64,000 nucleotides of DNA, taken from assembly GCA_022747635.1 (NCBI GenBank), contig JAKTNV010000041.1, forward strand, positions 124,001-188,000, read 5' to 3'. This stretch comes from Hetaerina americana (Eukaryota; Arthropoda; Insecta; Odonata; Calopterygidae). Position numbers and translations under genes: made by a program. A model generated the notes under the pieces. That model was not told where the DNA came from. It made no database searches and was given only the letters and a program-made list of their open reading frames with translations. Each line of letters starts with the position of its first letter. The first letter of the stretch is position 1. Positions 1 through 11,600 of this stretch are shown here, piece after piece.

Positions 1-3000
1 ATTTATTCTGGGTTTTATTTTTTTTATTTGATGAAAATGAATAACAATACACACCATGGAAACATTTTTTTTTGATTTGTGTCGAGTGAGATTTTCACCT
101 AGAACCCAAAGGGGGAGGTATTGGCACTTTTCATGGAAAAATGTGAAAAATTAAATTTTCTAAAAATGAAATAAATGCCTTCTATACACCTCAAACATTC
201 ACTCTTAAACTGAAAATTTTCGCAATATTTTTAGACATTTTGGCTCTTTTAGTAACATTAACACTTCCGCTGAAGCATCTTTTATGCTCATTTCTTGTAT
301 TTCAGTATTTATTCTGGGTTTTATTTTGTTTATTTGATGAAAATGAACAACAATACACACCATGGAAACATTTTTGTTTGATTTGTGTCGAGTGAGATTT
401 TCACCTAGAACCAAAGGGGGAGTTATTGGCACTTTTCATGGAAAAATGTGAAAAATTAAAATTTCTAAAAATGAAATAAATGCCTTCTATACACGTCAAA
501 CATTCACTCTTAAACTGAAAATTGTTGTTTTTCGCAATATTTTTTAGAAATTTGGGCTCTTATAGTAAGAATAACACTCGCGGTTAAGCGTCTTTTATGC
601 TCATTTCTTGTATTTCAGTATTTATTCTGGGTTTTATTTTGTTTATTTGATGAAAATGAACAACAATACACACCATGGAAACATTTTTGTTTGATTTGTG
701 TCGAGTGAGATTTTCACCTAGAACCCAAAGGGGGAGTTATTGGCACTTTTCATGGAAAAATGTGAAAAAATAAAATTTCTAAAAATGAAATAAATGCCTT
801 CTATACACCTCAAACATTCACTCTTAAACTGAAAATTGTTGTTTTTCGCAATATTTTTTAGAAATTTGGGCTCTTATAGTAAGAATAACACTTGCGCTCA
901 AGCATCTTTCATGCTCATTTCTTGCCTTAAAGGATTTATTCTGGGTTTAATTTTGTTTAGTTGATGAAAATGAACAACAATACACAACAAGGAAACATTT
1001 TTGTTTGATTTGTGCCGAGTGAGATTTTCACCTAGAACCCAAAGGGGGGGGTTGGCACTTTTCATGGAAAAATGTGAAAAATTAAAATTTCTAAAAATGA
1101 AAAAAATGCCTTCTATACACCTCAAACATTCACTCTACAACAGAATATTGCTGTTTTTCGCAATATTTTTTGAGACTTGGGCTCTTTTATTAACGTTAAC
1201 ACTTACGCTGGAGCATCTTTTATGCTCATTTCTTGTCTTTCAGGATTTATTCTGGTTTTTATTTGGTTTATTTGATGAAAATGAACAACAATACACACCA
1301 TGGAAACATTTTTGTTTGATTTGTGTCGAGTGAGATTTTCACCTAGAACCCAAAGGGGGGGGTATTGGCACTTTTCATGGAAAAATGTGAAAAATTAAAT
1401 TTTTTAAAATTGAAATAAATGCCTTCAATGCACCTCAAACATTGACTCTTAAACAGAAGATTGTGGTTTTTCGCAATATTTTTAGAAATTTGGGCTCTTT
1501 TAGTAACATTAACACTTGCGCTGAAGCATCTTTTATGCTTATTTCTTGTCTTTCAGGATTAATTCTGGATTTTATTTTGTTTATTTAATGAAAATGAACA
1601 ACAATACACACCATGGAAACATTTTTGTTTGATTTGTGTCGAGTGAGATTTTCACCTAGAACCCAAAGGGGGGGGTATTTGCACTTTTCATGGAAAAATG
1701 TGAAAAATTAAATTTTCAAAAAATGAAATAAATGCCTTCTATACACCTTCAACATTCACTCTTAAACTGAAAATTGTTGTTTTTCGCAATATTTTTAGAA
1801 ATTTTGGCTCTTTTAGTAACATTAACACTTTCGCTGAAGCATCTTTTATGCTCATTTCTTGTCTTTGAGGATTTATTCTGGGTTTTATTTATTTTATTTG
1901 ATGAAAATGAACAACAATACACACCATGGAAACATTTTTGTTTGATTTATTTCGAGTGAGATTTTCACCTAGAACCCAAAGGGCGGGGTATTGGCACTTT
2001 TCATGGAAAAATGTGAAAAATTAAATTTTCTAAAAATGAAATAAATGCCTTCTATACACCTCAAACATTCACTCTTAAACTAAAAATTGTTGTTTTTCGC
2101 AATATTTTTTAGAAATTTGGGCTCTTATAGTAAGAATAACACTCACGGTTAAGCGTCTTTTATGCTCATTTCTTGCCTTTCAGGATTTATTCTGGGTTTA
2201 ATTTTGTTTAGTTGATGAAAATGAACAACAATACACACCATGGAAACATTTTTGTTTGATTTGTGTTCAGTGAGATTTTCACCTAGAACCCAAAGGGGGG
2301 GGGTATTGGCACTTTTCATGGAAAAATGTGAAAAATTAACTTTTCTAAAAATGAAATAAATGCCTTCTATACTCCTCAAACATTCACTCTTAAACTGAAA
2401 ATTGTTGTTTTTCGCAATATTTTTAGAAATTTGGGCTCTTTTAGTAACATTAACACTTGCGCTGAAGCATCTTTTATGCTCATTTCTTGTCTTTCAGGAT
2501 TTATTCTGGGTTTTATTTTGTTTATTTGATGAAAATGAACAACAATACACACCATGGAAACATTTTTTTTGATTTGTGTCCAGTGAGATTTTCACCTAGA
2601 ACCCAAAGGGGGGGGTATTGGCACTTTTCATGGAAAAATGTGAAAAATTAAATTTTCTAAAAATGAAATAAATGCCTTCTATACACCTCAAACATTCAAT
2701 CTAAATCTGAAAATTGGTGTTTTTTCGCAATATTTTTAGAAATTTTGGCTCTTTTAGTAACATTAACACTTGCGCTGAGCATCTTTAATGCTCATTTCTT
2801 GTCTTTCAGTATTTATTCTGGGTTTTATTTTGTTTATTTGATGAAAATGAACAACAATACACACCATGGAAACATTTTGTTTGATTTGTTTTGAGTGAGA
2901 TTTTCACCTAGAACCCAAAGGGTATTGGCATTTTTCATGGAAAAATGTGAAAAATTAAATTTTCTAAAATTGAAATAAATGCCTTCTATGCACCTCAAAC

Positions 3001-3295
3001 ATTCACTCTTAAACTGAAAATTGTTGTTTTTCGCAATATTTTTAGAAATTTAGGCTCTTTTAGTAACATTTACACTTGCGCTGAAGCATTTTTTTGCTCA
3101 TTTCTTGTCTTTCAGGATTTATTATGGGTTTTATTTTGTTTATTTGATGAAAATGAATAACAATACACACCATGGAAACATTTTTGTTTGATTTGTGTCG
3201 AGTGAGATTTTCACCTAGAACCCAAAGGGCACTTTTCATGGAAAAATGAGAAAAAATAAATTTTCTAAAAATGAAATAAATGCCTTCTATACACC
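1..3295 (+). repeat. Left block of relatively divergent monomers (~10.5 copies)
   Basis: Monomers here differ from each other more than those further right. The copy at about 934-1245 has CACAACAAGG for CACACCATGG, CTACAACAGAATATTGC and a GAGACTTGGG change. A subtype with CTCTTATAGTAAGAATAAC appears at about 560, 880 and 2125. The piece 205-470 is nearly identical to 7028-7290, and about 2010-3660 matches 7290-8940 at an offset near 5,278. Greater divergence can mark the side of an array nearer its edge, but the edge itself is not in this window. Confidence 0.8.
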
Positions 3296-4147
3296 TCAAA
3301 CATTCACTCTTAAACTGAAAATTGTTGTTTTTCGCAATATTTTTAGAAATTTTGGCTCTTTTAGTAACATTAACACTTGCGCTGAAGCATCTTTAATGCT
3401 CATATCTTGTCTTTCAGTATTTATTCTGGGTTTTATTTTGTTTATTTGATGAAAATGAGCAACAATACACTCCATGGAAACTTTTTTGTTTGATTTGTAT
3501 CGAGTGAGATTTTCACCATGAACCCAAAGGGGGGGTATTGGCACTTTTCATGGAAAAATGAGAAAAAATAAATTTTCTAAAAATGAAATAAATGCCTTCT
3601 ATACCCCTCAAACATATACTCTAAATCCGAAAAGTGTGGTTTTTCGCAATATTTTTAGAAACTTCGGCTCTTTTAGTAACATTAACAACCCCGCTGAAGC
3701 ATCTTTTATGCTCATTTCTTGTCTTTCAGTATATATTCTGGGTTTTATTTATTTTATTTGATGAAAATTGAACAACAATACACACCATGGAAAGATTTTT
3801 TTTTGATTTGTGTCGAGTGAGATTTTCACCTTGAACCCAAAATTGTCACTTTTCATGAAAAATGTGAAAAAATAAATTTTCTAAAAATGAAATAAATGCC
3901 TTCTATACACCTCAAACATTCACTCTAAATCTGAAAATTGTTGTTTTTCGCAATATTTTTAGAAATTTGGGCTCTTTTAGTAACATTAACAACCCCGCTG
4001 AAGCATCTTTTTAGCTCATTTCTTGTATTTCAGTATTTATTCTGGGTTTTATTTTGTTAATTTGATGAAAATGAAAACCAATACACACCATGGAAACATT
4101 TTTGTTTGATTTTTGTCGAGTGAGATTTTCACCTAGAACCCAAAGGG
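3296..4147 (+). repeat. Three-monomer core, occurrence 1
   Basis: Three marker monomers stand in a fixed order. The first has AGCAACAATACACTCC, TGTATCGAGTGAG and TCACCATGAACCC. The second has AGTATATATTCTGG and CCCAAAATTGTCAC, with no G-tract. The third has TTAATTTGATG and AACCAATACACACC. Private to this copy are CCGAAAAGTGTGG near 3627 and an extra T in GAAAATTGAAC near 3764. The trio recurs along 3.3-49.1 kb and is absent afterwards. Confidence 0.85.
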
Positions 4148-5160
4148 GGGGTATTGGCACTTTTCATGGAAAAATGTGAAAAATTAAATTTTCTAAAAAT
4201 GAAATAAATGCCTTCTATACACCTCAAACATTCACTCTTAAACTGAAAATTGTTGTTTTTCGCAATATTTTTAGAAATTTTGGCTCTTTTAGTAACATTA
4301 ACACTTGCGCTGAAGCATCTTTTATAATCATTTCTTGTATTTCAGTATTTATTCTGGGTTTTATTTTTTTTATTTGATGAAAATGAACAACAATACACAC
4401 CATTGAAACATTTTTGTTTGATTTGTGTTGAGCGAGATTTTCACCTAGAACCCAAAGGGGGGGTATTGGCACTATTCATGGAAAATGTGAAAAAAAACAT
4501 TTTCTAAAAATGAAATAAATGCCTTCTATACACCTCAAACATTCACTCTAAATCTGAAAATTGTTGTTTTTCGCAATATTTTTAGAAATTTGGGCTCTTT
4601 TAGTAACATTAACACTTGCGCTGAAGCATCTTTTATGCTCATTTCTTGTCTTTCAGTATTTATTCTTGGATTTATTTTGTTTATTTGATGAAAATGAAAA
4701 ACAATACACACCCAGGAAACATTTTTGTTTGATTTGTGTCGAGTGAAATTTTCACCTAGAACCCAAAGGGGGGGGTACTGGAACTTTTCATGGAAAAATG
4801 TGAAAAATTAAATTTTCTAAAAATGAAATAAATGCCTTCTATACACCTCAAACATTCACTCTTAAACTGAAAATTGTTGTTTTTCGCAATATTTTTAGAA
4901 AATTGGGTTCTTTTAGTAACATTAACACTTGCGCTGAAGCATCTTTTATGCTCATTTCTTGTCTTTAAGTACTTATTCTGGGTTTTATTTTGTTTATTTG
5001 ATGAAAATGAACAACAATACACACCATGGAAACATTTGTGTTTGATTTGTGTCGAGTGAGATTTTCGACTAGAACCCAAAGGGGGGAGCATTGGCACTTT
5101 TCATGGAAAAATGTGAAAAATTAAATTTTCTAAAATTGAAATAAATGCCTTCTATACACC
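3296..5160 (+). repeat. Six-monomer unit, tandem copy 1 (~1,865 bp)
   Basis: Private variants in this unit recur in the next unit in the same order: CCCCTCAAACATATACT at 3604 and 5469, TCTTTTTAGCTC near 4007 and 5872, CATTGAAACA near 4401 and 6268, CACACCCAGGAAAC near 4706 and 6572, and TCTTTAAGTACTT near 4969 and 6832. The offset is 1,865-1,867 bp. This indicates one recent tandem duplication of six monomers. Confidence 0.9.
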
Positions 5161-6012
5161 TCAAACATTCACTCTTAAACTGAAAATTGTTGTTTTTCGC
5201 AATTTTTTTAGAAATTTTGGCTCTTTTAGTAACATTAACACTTGCGCTGAAGCATCTTTAATGCTCATATCTTGTCTTTCAGTATTTATTCTGGGTTTTA
5301 TTTTGTTTATTTGATGAAAATGAGCAACAATACACTCCATGGAAACTTTTTTGTTTGATTTGTATCGAGTGAGATTTTCACCATGAACCCAAAGGGGGGG
5401 TATTGGCACTTTTCATGGAAAAATGAGAAAAAATAAATTTTCTAAAAATGAAATAAATGCCTTCTATACCCCTCAAACATATACTCTAAATCCGAAAATT
5501 GTGGTTTTTCGCAATATTTTTAGAAATTTCGGCTCTTTTAGTAACATTAACAACCCCGCTGAAGCATCTTTTATGCTCATTTCTTGTCTTTCAGTATATA
5601 TTCTGGGTTTTATTTATTTTATTTGATGAAAATGAACAACAATACACACCATGGAAAGATTTTTTTTTGATTTGTGTCGAGTGAGATTTTCACCTTGAAC
5701 CCAAAATTGTCACTTTTCATGGAAAAATGAGAAAAAATAAATTTTCTAAAAATGAAATAAATGCCTTCTATACACCTCAAACATTCACTCTAAATCTGAA
5801 AATTGTTGTTTTTCGCAATATTTTTAGAAATTTGGGCTCTTTTAGTAACATTAACAACCCCGCTGAAGCATCTTTTTAGCTCATTTCTTGTATTTCAGTA
5901 TTTATTCTGGGTTTTATTTTGTTAATTTGATGAAAATGAAAACCAATACACACCATGGAAACATTTTTGTTTGATTTTTGTCGAGTGAGATTTTCACCTA
6001 GAACCCAAAGGG
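5161..6012 (+). repeat. Three-monomer core, occurrence 2
   Basis: Same trio in the second six-monomer unit. It shares CATATACT and TCTTTTTAGCTC with occurrence 1, which fits their recent common origin. Confidence 0.85.
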
Positions 6013-7027
6013 GGGGTATTGGCTCTTTTCATGGAAAAATGTGAAAAATTAAATTTTCTAAAAATGAAATAAATGCCTTCTATACACCTCAAACATTCAC
6101 TCTTAAACTGAAAATTGTTGTTTTTCGCAATATTTTTAGAAATTTTGGCTCTTTTAGTAACATTAACACTTGCGCTGAAGCATCTGTTATAATCATTTCT
6201 TGTATTTCAGTATTTATTCTGGGTTTTATTTTTTTTATTTGATGAAAATGAACAACAATACACACCATTGAAACATTTTTGTTTGATTTGTGTTGAGCGA
6301 GATTTTCACCTAGAACCCAAAGGGGGGGTATTGGCACTATTCATGGAAAAATGTGAAAAAAAAACATTTTCTAAAAATGAAATAAATGCCTTCTATACAC
6401 CTCAAACATTCACTCTAAATCTGAAAATTGTTGTTTTTCGCAATATTTTTAGAAATTTGGGCTCTTTTAGTAACATTAACACTTGCGCTGAAGCATATTT
6501 TATGCTCATTTCTTGTCTTTCAGTATTTATTCTTGGATTTATTTTGTTTATTTGATGAAAATGAAAAACAATACACACCCAGGAAACATTTTTGTTTGAT
6601 TTGTGTCGAGTGAAATTTTCACCTAGAACCCAAAGGGGGGGGTACTGGCACTTTTCATGGAAAAATGTGAAAAATTAAATTTTCTAAAAATGAAATAAAT
6701 GCCTTCTATACACCTCAAACATTCACTTTTAAACTGAAAATTGTTGTTTTTCGCAATATTTTTAGAAATTTGGGCTCTTTTAGTAACATTAACACTTGCG
6801 CTGAAGCATCTTTTATGCTCATTTCTTGTCTTTAAGTACTTATTCTGGGTTTTATTTTGTTTATTTGATGAAAATGAACAACAATACACACCATGGAAAC
6901 ATTTGTGTTTGATTTGTGTCGAGTGAGATTTTCGACTAGAACCCAAAGGGGGGAGCATTGGCACTTTTCATGGAAAAATGTGAAAAATTAAATTTTCTAA
7001 AATTGAAATAAATGCCTTCTATACACC
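5161..7027 (+). repeat. Six-monomer unit, tandem copy 2 (~1,867 bp)
   Basis: This is the second copy of the six-monomer duplication. Small differences from copy 1 include an extra T in GCAATTTTTTTAG near 5199, CTGTTATAATC instead of CTTTTATAATC near 6184, and one more A in the run near 6360. After 7027 the sequence stops resembling the start of the unit and instead resumes the monomer seen at 205. Confidence 0.9.
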
Positions 7028-7860
7028 TCAAACATTCACTCTTAAACTGAAAATTGTTGTTTTTCGCAATATTTTTAGACATTTTGGCTCTTTTAGTAAC
7101 ATTAACACTTCCGCTGAAGCATCTTTTATGCTCATTTCTTGTATTTCAGTATTTATTCTGGGTTTTATTTTGTTTATTTGATGAAAATGAACAACAATAC
7201 ACACCATGGAAACATTTTTGTTTGATTTGTGTCGAGTGAGATTTTCACCTAGAACCAAAGGGGGAGTTATTGGCACTTTTCATGGAAAAATGTGAAAAAT
7301 TAAATTTTCTAAAAATGAAATAAATGCCTTCTATACACCTCAAACATTCACTCTTAAACTAAAAATTGTTGTTTTTCGCAATATTTTTTAGAAATTTGGG
7401 CTCTTATAGTAAGAATAACACTCACGGTTAAGCGTCTTTTATGCTCATTTCTTGCCTTTCAGGATTTATTCTGGGTTTAATTTTGTTTAGTTGATGAAAA
7501 TGAACAACAATACACACCATGGAAACATTTTTGTTTGATTTGTGTCCAGTGAGATTTTCACCTAGAACCCAAAGGGGGGGGTATTGGCACTTTTCATGGA
7601 AAAATGTGAAAAATTAACTTTTCTAAAAATGAAATAAAGCCTTCTATACTCCTCAAACATTCACTCTTAAACTGAAAATTGTTGTTTTTCGCAATATTTT
7701 TAGAAATTTGGGCTCTTTTAGTAACATTAACACTTGCGCTGAAGCATCTTTTATGCTCATTTCTTGTCTTTCAGGATTTATTCTGGGTTTTATTTTGTTT
7801 ATTTGATGAAAATGAACAACAATACACACCATGGAAACATTTTTTTTTGATTTGTGTCCA

Positions 7861-7866
7861 GTGAGA
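7861..7866 (+). other. Splice-donor-like GTGAGA (speculative)
   Basis: GTGAGA follows CCA here and CGA in most monomers, which resembles a eukaryotic 5' splice site. It lies about 86 bases downstream of the acceptor-like CAG of the preceding monomer boundary. A few monomers change it, for example to GTGAAA near 4744 and GTGATA near 45971. No transcript evidence is available, so function is unproven. Confidence 0.2.
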
Positions 7867-7885
7867 TTTTCACCTAGAACCCAAA

Positions 7886-7892
7886 GGGGGGG
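7886..7892 (+). other. G-tract of the monomer (G7 here)
   Basis: A run of seven G follows CCCAAA at about base 111 of the monomer. Elsewhere the same tract ranges from G3 to G12 and is the most length-variable site in the array. It is also the left endpoint of the recurrent 132-bp deletion that makes 180-bp monomers. Confidence 0.9.
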
Positions 7893-7943
7893 TATTGGCA
7901 CTTTTCATGGAAAAATGTGAAAAATTAAATTTTCTAAAAATGA

Positions 7944-7949
7944 AATAAA
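7944..7949 (+). promoter_or_regulatory. AATAAA hexamer, poly(A)-signal-like (speculative)
   Basis: AATAAA occurs inside TGAAATAAATGCC in nearly every full-length monomer, on the same strand as the splice-like motifs. In A/T-rich DNA this hexamer is common by chance, so a role in cleavage and polyadenylation is only a possibility. The 180-bp truncated monomers lack it because it lies in the deleted part. Confidence 0.15.
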
Positions 7950-8053
7950 TGCCTTCTATAACCTCAAACATTCAATCTAAATCTGAAAATTGGTGTTTTT
8001 CGCAATATTTTTAGAAATTTGGGCTCTTTTAGTAACATTAACACTTGCGCTGA

Positions 8054-8068
8054 AGCATCTTTAATGCT
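8054..8068. other. Short inverted repeat AGCAT-N5-ATGCT
   Basis: Five-base arms AGCAT and ATGCT flank a five-base spacer (CTTTA here, CTTTT in most copies) just upstream of the pyrimidine tract. The arms are kept in most monomers. Exceptions include ATAATC replacing ATGCTC near 4325 and 8986, and loss of CATC near 55570 and 62690. It could form a small hairpin in single-stranded form; no function is established. Confidence 0.4.
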
Positions 8069-8070
8069 CA

Positions 8071-8085
8071 TTTCTTGTCTTTCAG
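8071..8085 (+). other. Splice-acceptor-like tract TTTCTTGTCTTTCAG (speculative)
   Basis: A pyrimidine-rich run ending in CAG closes nearly every monomer and matches the eukaryotic 3' splice-site pattern. Variants that would weaken or abolish it include CTTTCGGG near 44030 and 46808, TTTCTGTA near 55910 and 56532, and TTTAAGTA near 4972 and 6834. Presence of the motif is seen directly; use as a splice site is inference. Confidence 0.25.
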
Positions 8086-8573
8086 TATTTATTCTGGGTT
8101 TTATTTTGTTTATTTGATGAAAATGAACAACAATACACACCATGGAAACATTTTTGTTTGATTTGTTTTGAGTGAGATTTTCACCTAGAACCCAAAGGGT
8201 ATTGGCACTTTTCATGGAAAAATGTGAAAAATTAAATTTTCTAAAATTGAAATAAATGCCTTCTATGCACCTCAAACATTCACTCTTAAACTGAAAATTG
8301 TTGTTTTTCGCAATATTTTTAGAAATTTAGGCTCTTTTAGTAACATTTACACTTGCGCTGAAGCATTTTTTTTGCTCATTTCTTGTCTTTCAGGATTTAT
8401 TATGGGTTTTATTTTGTTTATTTGATGAAAATGAATAACAATACACACCATGGAAACATTTTTGTTTGATTTGTGTCGAGTGAGATTTTCACCTAGAACC
8501 CAAAGGGCACTTTTCATGGAAAAATGAGAAAAAATAAATTTTCTAAAAATGAAATAAATGCCTTCTATACACC

Positions 8574-8985
8574 TCAAACATTCACTCTTAAACTGAAAAT
8601 TGTTGTTTTTCGCAATATTTTTAGAAATTTTGGCTCTTTTAGTAACATTAACACTTGCGCTGAAGCATCTTTAATGCTCATATCTTGTCTTTCAGTATTT
8701 ATTCTGGGTTTTATTTTGTTTATTTGATGAAAATGAGCAACAATACACTCCATGGAAACTTTTTTGTTTGATTTGTATCGAGTGAGATTTTCACCATGAA
8801 CCCAAAGGGGGGGTATTGGCACTTTTCATGGAAAAATGAGAAAAAATAAATTTTCTAAAAATGAAATAAATGCCTTCTATACCCCTCAAACATATACTCT
8901 AAATCCGAAAATTGTGGTTTTTCGCAATATTTTTAGAAATTTCGGCTCTTTTAGTAACATTAACAACCCCGCTGAAGCATCTTTT
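8574..8985 (+). repeat. Three-monomer core, occurrence 3, broken
   Basis: The first monomer and the start of the second are present. At 8972-8986 the second monomer switches to a different subtype and its AAAATTGTC end and the whole third monomer are lost. Confidence 0.8.
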
Positions 8986-8986
8986 A
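8972..8986 (+). other. Chimaeric monomer junction
   Basis: Left of this interval the monomer has the core type's AACAACCCCG. Right of it the sequence follows the TATAATC type seen at 4325 and 6189. The shared CTGAAGCATCTTTTAT between them is the likely exchange point. Confidence 0.75.
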
Positions 8987-9070
8987 TAATCATTTCTTGT
9001 ATTTCAGTATTTATTCTGGGTTTTATTTTTTTTATTTGATGAAAATGAACAACAATACACACCATTGAAA

Positions 9071-11550
9071 CATTTTTGTTTGATTTGTGTTGAGCGAGAT
9101 TTTCACCTAGAACCAAAAGGGGGGGTATTGGCACTATTCATGGAAAAATGTGAAAAAAAACATTTTCTAAAAATGAAATAAATGCCTTCTATACACCTCA
9201 AACATTCACTCTAAATCTGAAAATTGTTGTTTTTCGCAATATTTTTAGAAATTTGGGCTCTTTTAGTAACATTAACACTTGCGCTGAAGCATCTTTTATG
9301 CTCATTTCTTGTCTTTCAGTATTTATTCTTGGATTTATTTTGTTTATTTGATGAAAATGAAAAACAATACACACCCAGGAAACATTTTTGTTTGATTTGT
9401 GTCGAGTGAAATTTTCACCTAGAACCCAAAGGGGGGGGTACTGGCACTTTTCATGGAAAAATGTGAAAAATTAAATTTTCTAAAAATGAAATAAATGCCT
9501 TCTATACACCTCAAACATTCACTCTTAAACTGAAAATTGTTGTTTTTCGCAATATTTTTAGAAATTTGGGCTCTTTTAGTAACATTAACACTTGCGCTGA
9601 AGCATCTTTTATGCTCATTTCTTGTCTTTCAGGATTTATTCTAGGTTTTATTTTGTTAATTTGATGAAAATGAAAACCAATACACAACATGGAAACATTT
9701 TTGTTTGATTTGTGTCGAGTGAGATTTTCACCTAGAACCCAAGAGGGGGGGGTATTGGCACTTTTCATGGAAAAATGTAAAAAATTAAATTTTTTAAAAA
9801 TGAAATAAATGCCATTTATACACCTCAAACATTCACTCTTAAACAGAAGATAGTGGTTTTTCGCAATATTTTTAGAAATTTGTGCTCTTTTAGTAACATT
9901 AACACTTGCGCTGAAGCATCTTTTATGCTCATTCCTTGTCTTTCAGGATTTATTCTGGGTTTTATTTTGTTTATTTGATGAAAATGAAAACAAAACACAC
10001 CATGGAAACATTTTTGTTTGATTTGTGTCGAGTGAGATTTTCACCTAGAACCCAAGAGGGGGGGGTATTGGCACTTTTCATGGAAAAATGTGAAAAATTT
10101 AATTTTCTAAAATTGAAATAAATGCCTTTTTTACACCTCAAACATTCACTCTTAAACAGAAGATTGTGGTTTTTCGCAATATTTTTAGAAATTTGGGCTC
10201 TTTTAGTAACATTAACACTTGCGCTGAAGCATCTTTTATGCTCATTCCTTGTCTTTCAGGATTTATTCTGGGTTTTATTTTGTTTATTTGATGAAAATGA
10301 ACAACAATACACACCATGGAAACATTTTTTTTATTTGTGTCCAGTGAGATTTTCACCTAGAACCCAAAGGGGGGGTATTGGCACTTTTCATGGAAAAATG
10401 TGAAAAATTAAATTTTCTAAAATTGAAATAAATGCCTTCTATGCACCTCAAACATTCACTCTTAAACAGAAGATTGTGGTTTTTCGCAATATTTTTAGAA
10501 ATTTGGGCTCTTATAGTAAGAATAACGTTTGCGCTTAAGCATCTTTTATGCTCATTTCTTGTATTTCAGTATTTATTCTGGGTTTCATTTTGTTTATTTG
10601 ATGAAAATGAACAACAATACACAATAATGGAAACATTTAAGTTTGATTTGTGTCGAGTGAGATTTTCACCTAGAACCCAAAGGGCACTTTTCATGGAAAA
10701 ATGAGAAAAAATAAATTTTCTAAAAATGAAATAAATGCCTTCTATACACCTCAAACATTCACTCTTAAACTGAAAATTGTTGTTTTTCGCAATATTTTTA
10801 GAAATTTTGGCTCTTTTAGTAACATTTACACTTGCGCTGAAGCATCTTTAATGCTCATTTCTTGTCTTTCAGTATTTATTCTGGGTTTTATTTTGTTTAT
10901 TTGATGAAAATGAGCAACAATACACTCCATGGAAACTTTTTTGTTTGATTTGTATCGAGTGAGATTTTCACCATGAACCCAAAGGGGGGGTATTGGCACT
11001 TTTCATGGAAAAATGAGAAAAAATAAATTTTCTAAAAATGAAATAAATGCCTTCTATACACCTCAAACATTCACTCTAAATCCGAAAATTGTGGTTTTTC
11101 GCAATATTTTTAGAAATTTCGGCTCTTTTAGGAACATTAACAACCACGCTGAAGCATCTTTTATGCTCATTTCTTGTCTTTCAGTATATATTCTGGGTTT
11201 TATTTATTTTATTTGATGAAAATGAACAACAATACACACCATGGAAACATTTTTTTTTGATTTGTGTCGAGTGAGATTTTCACCTTGAACCCAAAATTGT
11301 CACTTTTCATGGAAAAATGAGAAAAAATAAATTTTCTAAAAATGAAATAAATGCCTTCTATACACCTCAAACATTCACTCTAAATCTGAAAATTGTTGTT
11401 TTTCGCAATGTTTTTAGAAATTTGGGCTCTTTTAGTAACATTAACAACCCCGCTGAAGCATCTTTTATGCTCATTTCTTGTATTTCAGTATTTATTCTGG
11501 GTTTAATTTTGTTAATTTGATGAAAATGAAAACCAATACACACCATGGAA
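9071..11550 (+). repeat. Eight-monomer unit, tandem copy 1 (~2.48 kb)
   Basis: The unit starts near the GTGTTGAGCGAG variant at about 9078 and is repeated from about 11560 at offsets of 2,468-2,481 bp. It holds a subtype with AAAACAAAACACACC near 9990 and a variant ACAATAATGGAAAC near 10622. It ends with a copy of the conserved three-monomer core. Confidence 0.85.
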
Positions 11551-11600
11551 ACATTTTTGTTTGATTTGTGTTGAGCGAGATTTTCACCTAGAACCCAAAG
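10751..11600 (+). repeat. Three-monomer core, occurrence 4
   Basis: Complete trio. The second monomer carries TTTTAGGAACATTAAC, shared only with the occurrence at 19201, and the third passes into GTGTTGAGCGAG. Confidence 0.85.

Larger units (their letters stand above)
7776..8086 (+). repeat. Representative full-length monomer (311 bp)
   Basis: This copy is taken from one ATTTATTCTGG to the next and shows the order of landmarks in the unit. A T-rich opening is followed by GATGAAAATGAACAACAATA, CACACCATGGAAAC, GTGAGATTTTCACCTAGAAC, a G-tract, TATTGGCACTTTTCATGG, an A/T-rich stretch with AATAAA, CAAACATTC, TTTTTCGCAATATTTTTAG, AAATTTGGGCTCTTTTAG, GCTGAAGCAT and a pyrimidine tract ending in CAG. 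The neighbouring monomers have the same order. This copy reads CCAGTGAG where most copies read CGAGTGAG, and it is one base short in the CTATAACCTC stretch. Confidence 0.95.
7028..9070 (+). repeat. Mosaic block built from earlier monomers
   Basis: Three sources are joined here. Bases 7028-7290 match 205-470, about 7290-8940 match 2010-3660, and from about 8986 the sequence follows the monomer seen at 4325 and 6189. Relative to the six-monomer unit at 5161, the last join removes about 617 bp, which is two monomers. This is the pattern left by unequal exchange between misaligned monomers. Confidence 0.8.

Noticed and set aside
1001..1333. Plus-strand open frames rich in Phe and Leu that look like membrane proteins
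   Set aside because: Hydrophobicity comes from T-rich codons in AT-rich DNA. The same frame recurs in each monomer and is interrupted at random between copies.
7776..8086. Internal ~77-bp subrepeat, from two CATGGAAA motifs about 77 bases apart in the monomer
   Set aside because: Similarity is limited to about eight bases and does not extend; the other quarters of the monomer show no matching motif.
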